NCBI GenBank assembly: GCA_007618135.1
Contig: PHFX01000153.1
Coordinates: forward strand, 1-64,000
DNA length: 64,000 nt
Reading direction: 5' to 3'
Source of the DNA: Candidatus Brocadia sp. WS118
Lineage (GTDB): Bacteria > Planctomycetota > Brocadiia > Brocadiales > Brocadiaceae
Under the pieces are notes generated by a model. The model had not been told where the DNA came from. It saw nothing but the letters and a program-made list of their open reading frames with translations, and made no database searches. Shown in pieces: positions 22,934-32,502 of this stretch. The first letter of the stretch is position 1; the number at the start of each line of letters is the position of its first letter. Made by a program: the position numbers and the translations under genes.

Positions 22934-24947
22934 CTACCTTTTGTGTTATGAGCGGTTCTATTTCCTTTAGTTTTTTCTGGAAGGCATTTGTTAATGCATC
23001 TGCCTCTTCCGCGTCATTTGCGATATATGGAGTTATGAGCATCAACAATTCACGCCTCACATTTTTAATTGAGGTAGATTTAAATAGATTACCCAAATAA
23101 GGAATATCTCCCAGTAGCGGTACTTTACTAATACTTTTTTCATCGCTTTGCTGGATGATACCACCCAGACTTATGGTATGGCTGCTCTTTATCACAAGGG
23201 AGGTTTCTGCATTGCGAGTAGTAAAGGTTGGCGAATTATTCACTCCTGTTTCAGTTACATTAGCATTACTCACTTCTTGCTTTATGTCCAGGGTAATATA
23301 ATCATTTTCTGCAATGTGTGGCGTAACCGTGAGAATGATGCCGGTATCACGGTACTGTATCTGTTCAAAAGTAACCGTCGTACCCTGCTGTTGGCCAGCA
23401 GAAGTTTTAATAGGCACCTCTTCACCAACCTGGATATGTGCCGGCTGTTCATCCCGTACGAGGATATGTGGCGCTGATAATAATCGTACTTTTTTATTTG
23501 AGGCAAGGATATCCATGAGGAGTGAAAAGTTACCCTTGTTATATACTAACGTGGGTTTACCAGCCGTTCTTGTAAGATCATTTTGTTCAGGGGTAAACAA
23601 TTGAAATAATTTCAAGCTCCCCGCGTCCAACGTCCATTCTGACTTGTATTCTAAACTGTCGTCAAGATCGATTTCCAAGATAAGCGCCTCTAAAAATACC
23701 TGTTGTGGTGTAGCATCCACGGCCTCTATGATCGACCTTATCGCACGATAATCAGTCGGCAATGCCTTCACAACAATCGTATTGGTTTTTGGATCAGCGA
23801 CAACCTTCATTGCCTCAGGCTGTTTTTTTCCTGTTACCTTAGGCTGTGCAGCCATTTTTTCGCTGTAAATTTGTGTGAGCACCGGCACAATCGTTTCGGC
23901 CTTTTGGTGTTGTACTTTATATACATACACCTTGGTGTCCTCTTCCAACTCTGATAGAGGAACGTCAATGTTTTTCATCCAAAGGTCGATTTTTGGCAGG
24001 AGTTCAGGTAACTTTGTAACAACCAATATTTTATTGGAGTCAGAAAATGGGACGAAGCTAACTTCTCCCTCAGCGCCTGCCTTTGCCCCCAACGATTGAG
24101 CAAGGGTAGTAAGATCTTTTGCCACGTTTTTCCCATCGGCATATTTTAAATCATAAAATTTCATGGCCTTGCCTGAAAAAAAAGGCATATCAAAGGTTTT
24201 TATTAAGGTGAGCAGCTTTTCCATGTTTGATGCAGCTTCGACAATTATGATAAAGGGGGCGTCACCGTGGGTAACAATATTCCCCACACTCGTCATAAAT
24301 GGCCTTAAAGTCGCATTTAAATTTTTCGGAATTTCATACTGAAGCGGCACAATTTGGATCATGATATTTTTATCGTACGGCGGAATTTTATCTCCGTAAA
24401 CCACAATATTCGTCTCAGGACGAGTTTCTGCCTTGGGCAGTATTCGGTATAAATCACCATCTTTCATGATCGCAAAATCATATACATACAGTAAAGTATT
24501 AAGCATGGAAATGAGTTCTTCTTTGTAAACCTTCCCGGTGGCATGGAGATTGATTGTGCCTGCCACTCGTTTGTCCAAAATATAATTCACATTCAGAATT
24601 TCACCCAAGATAATCTGTAAAACATCTTTTAATTCCGCATTATCAAAATTAAAGGCAATATCGATTTTCTCTCCCGTGTATTCAGATTTGCGAATCGAAG
24701 GCTCAGGTTTCTTCGTCTCCTGTTTATAGAGAAATTCATCCGGGATTCCTTCTTGCTTCTCAACCGGGACATCCTCTTTCGGAGATATTTCAAATTCCCA
24801 GGGCTTTCTTTCTACTTCTTCAGTTGTTGTAGAAAGAGTAACCGGCGCTTTAAACGGTATAAAATCAGATTGCCTTATCTGTGTTTCTTTACAACCACAG
24901 AAAAACAGCAGAATAATTGCCTCTGCGAGGAACACGCATTTGTTCAT
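22914..24947 (-). CDS. gspD: Type II secretion outer-membrane secretin GspD
   Basis: 677 residues. The ATG at 24947 is chosen because a GGGGGA box sits upstream and the protein then opens with a lipoprotein-type signal (MNKCVFLAEAIILLFFCGC). N0 domain (IDIAFNFDNAELKDVLQIILGEILNVNYIL), N1-N3 repeats (APFIIIVEAASNMEKLL, VYVYKVQHQKAETIVPVL) and the secretin core (QVFLEALILEID to LLMLITPYI, with VPLLGDIPYLGNLFKS) follow in order. It forms the exit ring. A Cys near the signal end suggests lipidation, which could remove the need for a pilotin. It is the first gene of the block. Confidence 0.93.
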   Translation of the reverse strand: MNKCVFLAEAIILLFFCGCKETQIRQSDFIPFKAPVTLSTTTEEVERKPWEFEISPKEDVPVEKQEGIPDEFLYKQETKKPEPSIRKSEYTGEKIDIAFNFDNAELKDVLQIILGEILNVNYILDKRVAGTINLHATGKVYKEELISMLNTLLYVYDFAIMKDGDLYRILPKAETRPETNIVVYGDKIPPYDKNIMIQIVPLQYEIPKNLNATLRPFMTSVGNIVTHGDAPFIIIVEAASNMEKLLTLIKTFDMPFFSGKAMKFYDLKYADGKNVAKDLTTLAQSLGAKAGAEGEVSFVPFSDSNKILVVTKLPELLPKIDLWMKNIDVPLSELEEDTKVYVYKVQHQKAETIVPVLTQIYSEKMAAQPKVTGKKQPEAMKVVADPKTNTIVVKALPTDYRAIRSIIEAVDATPQQVFLEALILEIDLDDSLEYKSEWTLDAGSLKLFQLFTPEQNDLTRTAGKPTLVYNKGNFSLLMDILASNKKVRLLSAPHILVRDEQPAHIQVGEEVPIKTSAGQQQGTTVTFEQIQYRDTGIILTVTPHIAENDYITLDIKQEVSNANVTETGVNNSPTFTTRNAETSLVIKSSHTISLGGIIQQSDEKSISKVPLLGDIPYLGNLFKSTSIKNVRRELLMLITPYIANDAEEADALTNAFQKKLKEIEPLITQKVDEIEKY

Positions 24948-25098
24948 CAATAAATCCCCCCATGAATGGGTAAATCTACCTTCGTTCATACCGCTCTCAT
25001 TTTATCTGTGCCATACATTATCCTGGGAATGCAGCCAATATGAGTTTTTCATTATGTAATATGTTGGATCTAATTACTACTGGTGGGTGAACACAAAG

Positions 25099-25187
25099 TG
25101 GTGCGGAAGGGGGGACTTGAACCCCCACGTCGTTTTATTGACACTAGCCCCTCAAACTAGCGCGTCTGCCGATTCCGCCACTTCCGC
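25099..25187 (-). tRNA. tRNA-Leu (anticodon GAG)
   Basis: The minus strand folds as a class II tRNA. The 7-bp acceptor stem is GCGGAAG/CTTCCGC, the D arm contains TGGCGGAATCGGCAGACGC, and the anticodon stem CTAGT/GCTAG has loop TTGAGGG (anticodon GAG, for CUC and CUU). A long variable arm and a T arm GGGGGTTCAAGTCCCCC follow. The 3' CCA is encoded (25101-25099). It lies between ftsQ and gspD, where ftsA and ftsZ stand in many bacteria. Confidence 0.95.
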
Positions 25188-25379
25188 TATTTATCGGATT
25201 GATCCTATCTGATTTAAACAAAGACACTTGCTAATTCTAACATCACACCAGAAAAAGTCAAAATAATTTTCATCCCTTTTCCGGAATGCTCATTGGGGAT
25301 GCACAAGCAGAGGATTAGTCAATGAGAAAGGCAGAACTGTTGTCTGGAATACCAGGAATCTTAATTTATCAAACCTATG

Positions 25380-26297
25380 TTAAGGTTCTTCAGCTACATC
25401 GTTCATCTTTGCCCATCGTTTGCCCGAGGGTTTTTTCCAGCGAACGTCGACATATTCCATCAATTTTAGATTTGTGCCTTCTGTTTTTGCAATGCTTAGG
25501 AGGTTTTGCAATTTCTCTTCATTGGAAAGTTCATTCTGTTCATTACACAAAGGAGAACATCCCCAGCGTATCTGGGTATTGTTTTCCGTCCATAAAATGA
25601 TATCACTCTTACCGGTAGAACGTCTTTTACATACGTTTGACACATCAACTGCTACAACTTTAAAAAGGTTATGAATATTATTTGCCCTGAGGAATTTCAC
25701 CAGCTCTATTCCCGCCTTAATGCCTTTATCGTTCCATTCAGTTCCGTATAACGGCAATCTTGCAAGCTTACTACTCTGGATATAAGGACTATCATATTCT
25801 GTATTTTTTAATGCATAATATTCTTTCGGCAAGAAGACGCCTTCGTGATCCACGAGATAGGTGTTGTTTCTATTTTTGACAATAGCCATCGGTTTTCGGA
25901 GCTCGAGTTTAATGGCTAGCTTGTTAGGGAAAATCCTTTTGACCGAGTCCACGTTCTTCACGAGAACAACGCTCCCATAAATGTCTGCTATCTTTTGAGT
26001 CAAATTATTTTCATACATGCCGTATTGATCGCTCAAGGTCGCGATACGTTTTATATCATCAGCAAAATGATCGTTCATCCATGAGGGGGTGTGGAAAGAA
26101 AAAGTGGCGGGACTCACTTTGAAAATATTCAACTCTGTTAGGGAATACCATACCTTTTGTATCCCCCACAGAATAAGAATTATTATCGATGAAAATACGG
26201 CGAAACGGAAAAAAAAAGGATACAGCGTCCTTCTGAATGCGTGTATTTTAACCGTAATAGTATTCACAAACACTGTAAGAGTGGAGAACTGAAACAT
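25380..26297 (-). CDS. ftsQ: Cell division protein FtsQ
   Basis: 305 residues. A cytoplasmic N-terminus and one membrane helix (about 30-48, RFAVFSSIIILILWGIQKVW) are followed by a POTRA domain in which SVVLVKNVDSVKRIFPNKLAIKLELRKPMAIV is diagnostic, and by the FtsQ beta domain. It links early and late division proteins at the septum. It is the last gene of the dcw cluster here, 9 bp after ddl; ftsA and ftsZ do not follow. An acidic and Lys-rich C-terminal tail (KPSGKRWAKMNDVAEEP) is a little longer than usual. Confidence 0.85.
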   Translation of the reverse strand: MFQFSTLTVFVNTITVKIHAFRRTLYPFFFRFAVFSSIIILILWGIQKVWYSLTELNIFKVSPATFSFHTPSWMNDHFADDIKRIATLSDQYGMYENNLTQKIADIYGSVVLVKNVDSVKRIFPNKLAIKLELRKPMAIVKNRNNTYLVDHEGVFLPKEYYALKNTEYDSPYIQSSKLARLPLYGTEWNDKGIKAGIELVKFLRANNIHNLFKVVAVDVSNVCKRRSTGKSDIILWTENNTQIRWGCSPLCNEQNELSNEEKLQNLLSIAKTEGTNLKLMEYVDVRWKKPSGKRWAKMNDVAEEP

Positions 26298-26306
26298 AGA
26301 GAGGCA

Positions 26307-27311
26307 TTAATTTTGTATTGTTTCATTCACACTGACAAGCGCGCTCTGAAAGGCAAGATCAACAATTTTTCCACATAATGCGGAGAAAGAAATACCGGCT
26401 GCCTTTGCCGCCTTTGGCAATAAGCTTTTTTCGGTAAAACCGGGAATTGTATTTACTTCCAACAAATAAAATTCATTCTTTCCGTCAAACAACATGTCCA
26501 CTCTTGAAAATCCTTTACACCCAAGCACCCTATGAGCGTGCAGAGCCAGTTCTTGTGCCTCAGCATAGAGAGAAGATGGAAGAACACCTATCTTGAGGAG
26601 TGAATTACCCGACTCATTACCGTCTTCCTCCGCAGTTTTTTCTACAATCAGATATTCTGTCCTGTTGTCCTTGTATTTAGCATCATAATTAAAAAATTCC
26701 ATTGCCGGCTTAACCTCAATTACAGGCAATGCTCTGTCCTCTAATATACCAACAGTCAATTCACGCCCCTTTATATATTTCTCTATAAGCACCTCGTAAC
26801 CAAATTCAAATGCTTTTTTCAAACCCAGTTGAAGGGTACTGATATCTTTCACTATTGATATACCAATGCTGGAACCGTTCCGTATGGGTTTTAAAACGAC
26901 CGGCAATCCAAGCCTCATGATTTCGTATTGTATCTCATTTAATTCTTGGAATTCCGTCGCGGTGATATAATCTGGTGTTTTAAGACCGGCTTCGACAAAG
27001 CAGTTTTTTGTCGCTAATTTATCCATCGCAAGCTTGCTGGCAGTAATCCCCGAACCCGTATAGGGAATACCCTTTGATTCTAAGAGTTGTTGCACACCCC
27101 CGTCTTCACCAAAATACCCATGTAAAGCAATAAAAACAACGTCTTTTTCTTTCTGATCTAGTTCCTCAATCTTCTCATCTTTCACATCAATGCAGGAAAC
27201 AGTAAACCCCGCATCCCCTAATGCCTTTGCCACTGCATTGCCAGAACGCAGTGAAATTTCACGCTCAGGAGATACTCCACCCATCAATACCACCACATGT
27301 TTTGGCTTCAT
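26307..27311 (-). CDS. ddl: D-alanine-D-alanine ligase
   Basis: 334 residues, ATP-grasp enzyme making D-Ala-D-Ala for peptidoglycan. Visible motifs: LMGGVSPEREISLRSG at the N-terminus, ALHGYFGEDGGVQQLLES, YTGSGITASKLAMDK, PIRNGSSIGISIV and the metal-binding C-terminal LLEVNTIPGFTEKSLLPKAA. In Ddl the residue pattern around KYKDNRTEYLI sets dipeptide specificity; it has an acidic-to-Asn change from some homologues but the family is clear. An AAAAGGGGGAG ribosome-binding region precedes the ATG. It follows murC directly; murB, often placed between them, is absent. Confidence 0.95.
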   Translation of the reverse strand: MKPKHVVVLMGGVSPEREISLRSGNAVAKALGDAGFTVSCIDVKDEKIEELDQKEKDVVFIALHGYFGEDGGVQQLLESKGIPYTGSGITASKLAMDKLATKNCFVEAGLKTPDYITATEFQELNEIQYEIMRLGLPVVLKPIRNGSSIGISIVKDISTLQLGLKKAFEFGYEVLIEKYIKGRELTVGILEDRALPVIEVKPAMEFFNYDAKYKDNRTEYLIVEKTAEEDGNESGNSLLKIGVLPSSLYAEAQELALHAHRVLGCKGFSRVDMLFDGKNEFYLLEVNTIPGFTEKSLLPKAAKAAGISFSALCGKIVDLAFQSALVSVNETIQN

Positions 27312-27326
27312 CCGACACTCCCCCTT

Positions 27327-28769
27327 TTAGAATCTTGAAACTAAATCATAAGCAACTTTCCAAACATCACCAGCGCCCATGGTCATGACAATATCTCCCG
27401 GCCTTACCCTTGAGTAAAGCACATTTACAATATCGCCCAATTGTGGAATATATTGGATATCCATACCCGCATTACGGGTTTCTTCATATAACTTCATAGC
27501 ATTCATAACGGTTTTTTCGTAATCATTATCCCGCGTTGCATAAATATCTGCAAGAATTACCCTGTTTGCATTTTGAAAAGATCGTGCAAATTCCTTCAAT
27601 AAATGACGCGTTCTGCTATATTGATGGGGTTGAAATATACACCATATTTTTTTTTCAGGATACAGTTCCCGCGCCGCTCTCAGGGTAACACGTATCTCGG
27701 TTGGATGGTGTGCGTAATCGTCAATTACCGTAATACCATCCCGCGTACCAATAATTTGGAACCGTCGGTTTGCTCCATGAAAAGAGGACAATGCGGTTTT
27801 AATAGAATCCTTATCCACTCCAATAAAGGTACACACGGCAGTAGCCGCCAACGCATTCAATACATTATGAGAACCCGGTATTTGTAACGAAATTTCATCA
27901 AAAAATTTATCTTTATTAAAGACCCTAAATCTTTTTAGACCACTGCCACCGGAAAGGACTTCGCCATACCAATCAGAAGAGTTGTCAAGAGAATATGTTT
28001 CTACCTTACAATTTGCTTTTTGCATGGCAACGGCTATATTGTTGTCGTTGTCATTTACAACCAACAAACCGTCTTTTGAAATCGAGGATGCGAAGTCACC
28101 AAAGGCAAGAATTATTTTTTCAATGTTTTCGTAATAATCAAGATGGTCTTCTTCAATATTCGTAATAACTCCCACTTGTGGTGCAAGATTTAAAAACGAC
28201 CGGTCATATTCACAGGCCTCCGCTACAAATAAATTTCCCTTCCCCAGATGTGCATTGCCACCAATGTCAGGCACCTCTCCACCGATAACAAAGGTTGGAT
28301 CCAGTCCCGCCGTTTTCAGTATTGTGGAGATCATTGCACTTGTCGTTGTCTTTCCATGCGTACCACTGATCGCGATACCACGTTTTTCTTTCATTAATGA
28401 ACCAAGAATTTGTGAGTATTTCACCACTTTTATACCCATTTTACGGGCAGTTTTCAGGTCCAGATTATCTTCAGAAATCGATGCCGATACTACTACCATG
28501 TCTGTTTCTGACGACACAAAACTCCCATCCTGCTTGGTATTAATCTTGGCCCCCATTCCTTCAAGCGTTGAAGTTAACGGAGATGTCCGTAAATCAGAAC
28601 CAGCAACAATACAACCTTCATGAATAAGGATACGGGCAACGGCACTCATCCCAATACCACCAATCCCAATAAAGTATACGCAATGCCCCCGCAATGGCCG
28701 ACAATCAAATTGAGTTTCTAACAACGATGCTGATACCGGTGCCATTTTTCCACGCTCTGATGAATTCAT
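27327..28769 (-). CDS. murC: UDP-N-acetylmuramate-L-alanine ligase
   Basis: 480 residues. The Rossmann motif YFIGIGGIGMSAVARIL (residues 32-48) binds UDP-MurNAc. The ATP loop GTHGKTTTSAM is at about 134-144, and FQPHQYSRT with TMGAGDVWKV closes the C-terminal domain. It adds L-Ala to UDP-MurNAc in the cytosol. The N-terminus is about 25 residues longer than in most MurC, with a possible internal start at MAPVSASL. It is separated from murG by 115 bp without a gene. Confidence 0.95.
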   Translation of the reverse strand: MNSSERGKMAPVSASLLETQFDCRPLRGHCVYFIGIGGIGMSAVARILIHEGCIVAGSDLRTSPLTSTLEGMGAKINTKQDGSFVSSETDMVVVSASISEDNLDLKTARKMGIKVVKYSQILGSLMKEKRGIAISGTHGKTTTSAMISTILKTAGLDPTFVIGGEVPDIGGNAHLGKGNLFVAEACEYDRSFLNLAPQVGVITNIEEDHLDYYENIEKIILAFGDFASSISKDGLLVVNDNDNNIAVAMQKANCKVETYSLDNSSDWYGEVLSGGSGLKRFRVFNKDKFFDEISLQIPGSHNVLNALAATAVCTFIGVDKDSIKTALSSFHGANRRFQIIGTRDGITVIDDYAHHPTEIRVTLRAARELYPEKKIWCIFQPHQYSRTRHLLKEFARSFQNANRVILADIYATRDNDYEKTVMNAMKLYEETRNAGMDIQYIPQLGDIVNVLYSRVRPGDIVMTMGAGDVWKVAYDLVSRF

Positions 28770-28884
28770 AACGCAATTCTCTCTGTTAGTCTAAAATAAG
28801 TTGTATTATTGGAAATGAGTTCCTTGTTTCCTATCCGTACCTCTATTTTCATTTTGTGCAAAAGCACATCGTTCACCAGTAAAA

Positions 28885-30009
28885 TTAGCCAACAATCAGC
28901 GCAAATTGTGCACTCTTTAGACCAATCAACCTGCAAATATTATCCACCACATTCGAAGCCGCATTCGGAATCCCCATTCCCTTGCTAAACATCCTCATCC
29001 TATCATACTTCTCTTCATTATCAAGGATGTCTGTAATAAGTTCTATGATTTTCTCCGGCGTTAAGTCAAGCTGCTGTAATAAATACCCTCCTCCGTTACT
29101 TATGAGCTCCATTGCATTCCAATATTGATGGTTGTCTGCCGCGTACGGATATGGTATTAAGATAGCAGGAATACCCACTGCGGTAATCTCCGCAATGGTA
29201 GTTGCACCAGCCCTGCAAATAATTATATCTGCCATACTAAAAGCGGCACCCATATCATCGAGAAAACTACAAACAAAAACATTCATCTTCGTTTGTTTAT
29301 ATGCGGCCTTTGCCATCTCATAACCGTATTCACCAGTACAGTGGATAATCTGCAAATCGTTCTGCAAAGATTCTAATCTGGGCAAACATCTTAAAAACGT
29401 TTCGTTGATTGCCTGTGCACCCTGACTGCCGCCAGTAATCAGTATCGTTTTTTTAGAAGCGCTCAAACCAAACTTTTCAACAGAGCGCATTTTTTTACTC
29501 GACACAATACCCTTCCGAATCGGCGTCCCTGTTACGCGAACAACCTTTGCTTTGTTAAACCACTTGAGCGGTCCACGCCAATGGCAATACACTTCATCAA
29601 CCCATCTGGACAAAAACCGGTTTGCTTTTCCCGGAATTACATTTTGTTCAAGTAATACAGAAGGTATACCGAGCAATTTTGCTGCAATAACCGGAGCAAC
29701 GGACGCATATCCCCCTAAACCAACCACAACATCAGGGCAAAAATTTCTTACCGCACAGAGTGAGTCAAAAATGCCAAGTAACGTTGTACCAACACAGGTA
29801 ACCATATGCTTAAGCGATTTCCCCCATTTTTCTGCCCGTACATGGCGATACTGGAACCCTTTCTGTTCCACACATCGTCGTTCAAATTTCTTATCAGATC
29901 CAAAAAACACAATCTCTGCTTCGGGAAATCTGGAACGAATTTCTTCTGCTGTACTCAGTCCTGCCATTAAATGCCCACCTGTACCACCCCCCGCAAAAAT
30001 TATTTTCAT
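28885..30009 (-). CDS. murG: UDP-GlcNAc:lipid I transferase MurG
   Basis: 374 residues, GT28 fold. GGGTGGHLMAGLSTAEEI is the N-terminal lipid- and sugar-binding loop, VVGLGGYASVAPVIAA the second G-loop, and ITGGSQGAQAINE and CRAGATTIAEITAVGIPAILIPYPYAADNHQ the UDP-GlcNAc site. It makes lipid II on the inner membrane. A GGGG ribosome-binding site precedes the ATG. It lies between ftsW and murC as in most dcw clusters. Confidence 0.96.
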   Translation of the reverse strand: MKIIFAGGGTGGHLMAGLSTAEEIRSRFPEAEIVFFGSDKKFERRCVEQKGFQYRHVRAEKWGKSLKHMVTCVGTTLLGIFDSLCAVRNFCPDVVVGLGGYASVAPVIAAKLLGIPSVLLEQNVIPGKANRFLSRWVDEVYCHWRGPLKWFNKAKVVRVTGTPIRKGIVSSKKMRSVEKFGLSASKKTILITGGSQGAQAINETFLRCLPRLESLQNDLQIIHCTGEYGYEMAKAAYKQTKMNVFVCSFLDDMGAAFSMADIIICRAGATTIAEITAVGIPAILIPYPYAADNHQYWNAMELISNGGGYLLQQLDLTPEKIIELITDILDNEEKYDRMRMFSKGMGIPNAASNVVDNICRLIGLKSAQFALIVG

Positions 30010-30131
30010 TTTTTATACCCCTTTTTTCTCTACAAAATGCGGTACAAAAAGTAAACATTCATGACGCATTATGGAACTATAATGCGTTTAATATTTACAC
30101 AGAATCCCCCGCTAGACAACTGATTTTCTAC

Positions 30132-31331
30132 TTACCAAGAAAAGCCTGCTACCTTAGATGTCATCTTAGACCAAACCCTGAGAGGCAATATTCTATCGAG
30201 CTTGTTTTCCGATAGATATTCTTTATCCGTTGGCAAGCTTATTGTTTCACATGCGGAGGATTGTTTGGCTATATTGACTAGTATACCAATCCCAATCATG
30301 GAGAAGAGCAAAGAGGACCCGCCGGAGCTAATAAAAGGCAACGGAATACCTTTTGTCGGTACTGCACCTGAGACAACAGCAATGTTAAGCATCGCCTGCA
30401 ATCCAAACATCACCGTAATTCCAAGCCCTAAAAAAAAGCCAAACACATCTTTCGCTGTATGCACAATCTTTAATCCCTGCCATAATAATAACAAGAACAG
30501 TCCGATAACAACCATCACCCCAAGAAAACCAAACTCCTCTCCTATGATGGTAAATATAAAATCACTATTACTTTCCGGTAAAAAAAGGAGTTTTTGTTTA
30601 CTACCTCCCAGCCCTAATCCTGTCAAACCTCCGGAACCAAGAGCAATCCATGATTGAATTATCTGATATCCCGTACCAGAGGGGTCTTTCCAAGGATCGA
30701 GGAAGGCCAACAACCTGTCTCTTCTAAACTGAACATCAAACAACATCTTGTATATAGCTGGTGTAATAGCCATGGCGGTAAAAGAGACAAAAATAATTCT
30801 TGTCCCGCCAACAATAAGCATAATCATCGACAGTATTGCAATGAATGCGGCAGTCCCGAAATCCGGCTCCTTCAGCACCAGAGCACTTATTGCAGCAGTA
30901 ACGCCCATAGGAATGACGAAACCACAGGTAAACTGAGACATCCGGCCCTGGTTTTTTGCAATGTAATTCGCAATAAAAATAAGCATCGCCAATTTCGCGA
31001 ATTCTGACGGCTGGATGCCCAAAACGCGGTTAAGACGAATCCATCTCCGGGCACCATTGGTAACTGTTCCTATGCCCGGTAATAATACCATCACGAGCAG
31101 AATAAAAGACACGACAAGGATAGGAACACTTAATTTCTGCAAGTGATGATAATCAATCTTTGACATTGTCACCAAGAATAAGGAACCTATACCAATCCAT
31201 AGAATATGCTTTATGAATTGATAACCAGTTCCGCCGGCGCCTGAAGTTGTCATATCTGTACTATATACCGTAACAATACTAAACCCCAACAGGACAACCA
31301 CAATATAGATAATAACGTGCCACGGCTTCAC
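30132..31331 (-). CDS. ftsW: Septal peptidoglycan glycosyltransferase FtsW
   Basis: 399 residues with about ten membrane helices. SEDS motifs are present: GARRWIRLNRVLGIQPSEFAKLAM, EPDFGTA (catalytic Asp) and KGIPLPFISSGGSSLLFSM. It polymerises lipid II at the septum with FtsI. The start is GTG with AAGGGG upstream. The C-terminus has an extra cytosolic tail (CETISLPTDKEYLSENKLDRILPLR). It follows mraY by 13 bp; murD, which usually lies between them, is missing. Confidence 0.95.
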   Translation of the reverse strand: MKPWHVIIYIVVVLLGFSIVTVYSTDMTTSGAGGTGYQFIKHILWIGIGSLFLVTMSKIDYHHLQKLSVPILVVSFILLVMVLLPGIGTVTNGARRWIRLNRVLGIQPSEFAKLAMLIFIANYIAKNQGRMSQFTCGFVIPMGVTAAISALVLKEPDFGTAAFIAILSMIMLIVGGTRIIFVSFTAMAITPAIYKMLFDVQFRRDRLLAFLDPWKDPSGTGYQIIQSWIALGSGGLTGLGLGGSKQKLLFLPESNSDFIFTIIGEEFGFLGVMVVIGLFLLLLWQGLKIVHTAKDVFGFFLGLGITVMFGLQAMLNIAVVSGAVPTKGIPLPFISSGGSSLLFSMIGIGILVNIAKQSSACETISLPTDKEYLSENKLDRILPLRVWSKMTSKVAGFSW

Positions 31332-31344
31332 TGATAGTTCCCCT

Positions 31345-32421
31345 TTATAATAACATAAGGCTACATACCGCCAGCAAGGCTGCGGTTACCCAAAACCTGA
31401 CGGTGACTTTCGCCTCATGCCAGCCTTTAAACTGGAAGTGATGATGCAGGGGTGCACAACGGAAAATTCTTTTCTTCGTCATCTTATAGAAGGACACCTG
31501 CATGAGCACTGATACTGCCTCCGCAATAAAGATGCCACCAATAACAATCATCAACACTTCTTGTTTTACAATAATCGCAACTAATCCTAGCACACCTCCC
31601 AGGGTTAATGACCCTGTATCCCCCATAAAAACTTGCGCCGGAAAACAATTGTACCACAAGAACCCCAGACCTCCTCCTGCAAGTGCCGAGCAAAAAACAC
31701 TCAATTCCCCACTACCGGGAACATATGGAATTCTTACGTAATTACTCAAATCTACCCTACCTGAAACATAGGCAATAACTGCAAAGGCTATCCCCGCAAT
31801 TATGCCGCATCCTATTGCCAGGCCATCCAATCCATCCGTAAGATTTACGGCATTTGACATCCCTACAATAAAAAAAGCCACCACGATAATGTAAAAAGGT
31901 CCTAAATCAGGCTGAAAGCCCTTCACTACAGGGATGATAAGGTGTGTGCCCCAGGTAAATTTTTTCATGTGAAAATATAATATCAATCCTAAAATAAGCC
32001 CCAATGCTGATTGAAACAATAACTTTGAAATGTCCGTCAAACCTGCGGCCTTCGACTGTGTCAGCTTGATGTAATCATCGATAAAGCCCAGGACGCCAAA
32101 CCATATCAACGTAAACATGAGTAAAAGGATATATTCATTGTACATATTGCACCAAAGGAGGGTCGAAATTAAAATAGACGCAATAACAATAATTCCCCCC
32201 ATGGTTGGAGTATTTTTTTTGTCGGAGTGCATACGCCTGAGTTCTTCTGAGTCAGTTTTTGTGGTATCTTCACCAACCTTTAAAGCCCGAAGCCTTTTGA
32301 TGAACCAGTGACCAAAAAACATGCTGATAAAAAATGCTGTAAAAGCCGCCAAACATGAACGAGAAGATATGTGTCTGAGAATTTCCAGCGAATGTACCGA
32401 AGAAAACCAATTGTATAACAA
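31345..32421 (-). CDS. mraY: Phospho-N-acetylmuramoyl-pentapeptide transferase MraY
   Basis: 358 residues, ten membrane helices. Motifs: KKNTPTMGGIIVI, GFIDDYIKLTQ (the catalytic Asp pair), NAVNLTDGLDGLAIG and FMGDTGSLTLGG, with the HHHFQFKGW sequence near the C-terminus. It makes lipid I from UDP-MurNAc-pentapeptide and undecaprenyl phosphate. Translation begins at a TTG with AAAAGGG upstream. It follows murF by 81 bp. Confidence 0.96.
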   Translation of the reverse strand: MLYNWFSSVHSLEILRHISSRSCLAAFTAFFISMFFGHWFIKRLRALKVGEDTTKTDSEELRRMHSDKKNTPTMGGIIVIASILISTLLWCNMYNEYILLLMFTLIWFGVLGFIDDYIKLTQSKAAGLTDISKLLFQSALGLILGLILYFHMKKFTWGTHLIIPVVKGFQPDLGPFYIIVVAFFIVGMSNAVNLTDGLDGLAIGCGIIAGIAFAVIAYVSGRVDLSNYVRIPYVPGSGELSVFCSALAGGGLGFLWYNCFPAQVFMGDTGSLTLGGVLGLVAIIVKQEVLMIVIGGIFIAEAVSVLMQVSFYKMTKKRIFRCAPLHHHFQFKGWHEAKVTVRFWVTAALLAVCSLMLL

Positions 32422-32502
32422 AGCCCTTTTACCTTTTTTAAAAGAATCTTAACCCATCAAATCCCAGTCAAAGTAAAGTACTCGAACGGATGAATGCACG
32501 CT

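Noticed and set aside
23703-24099. Plus-strand open frames inside the secretin gene
   Set aside because: The minus strand encodes continuous, conserved GspD domains; these frames have no start context or homology signals.
28770-28884. A small gene or missing murB between murC and murG
   Set aside because: The 115 bp have no open frame of useful length and no Mur motif.
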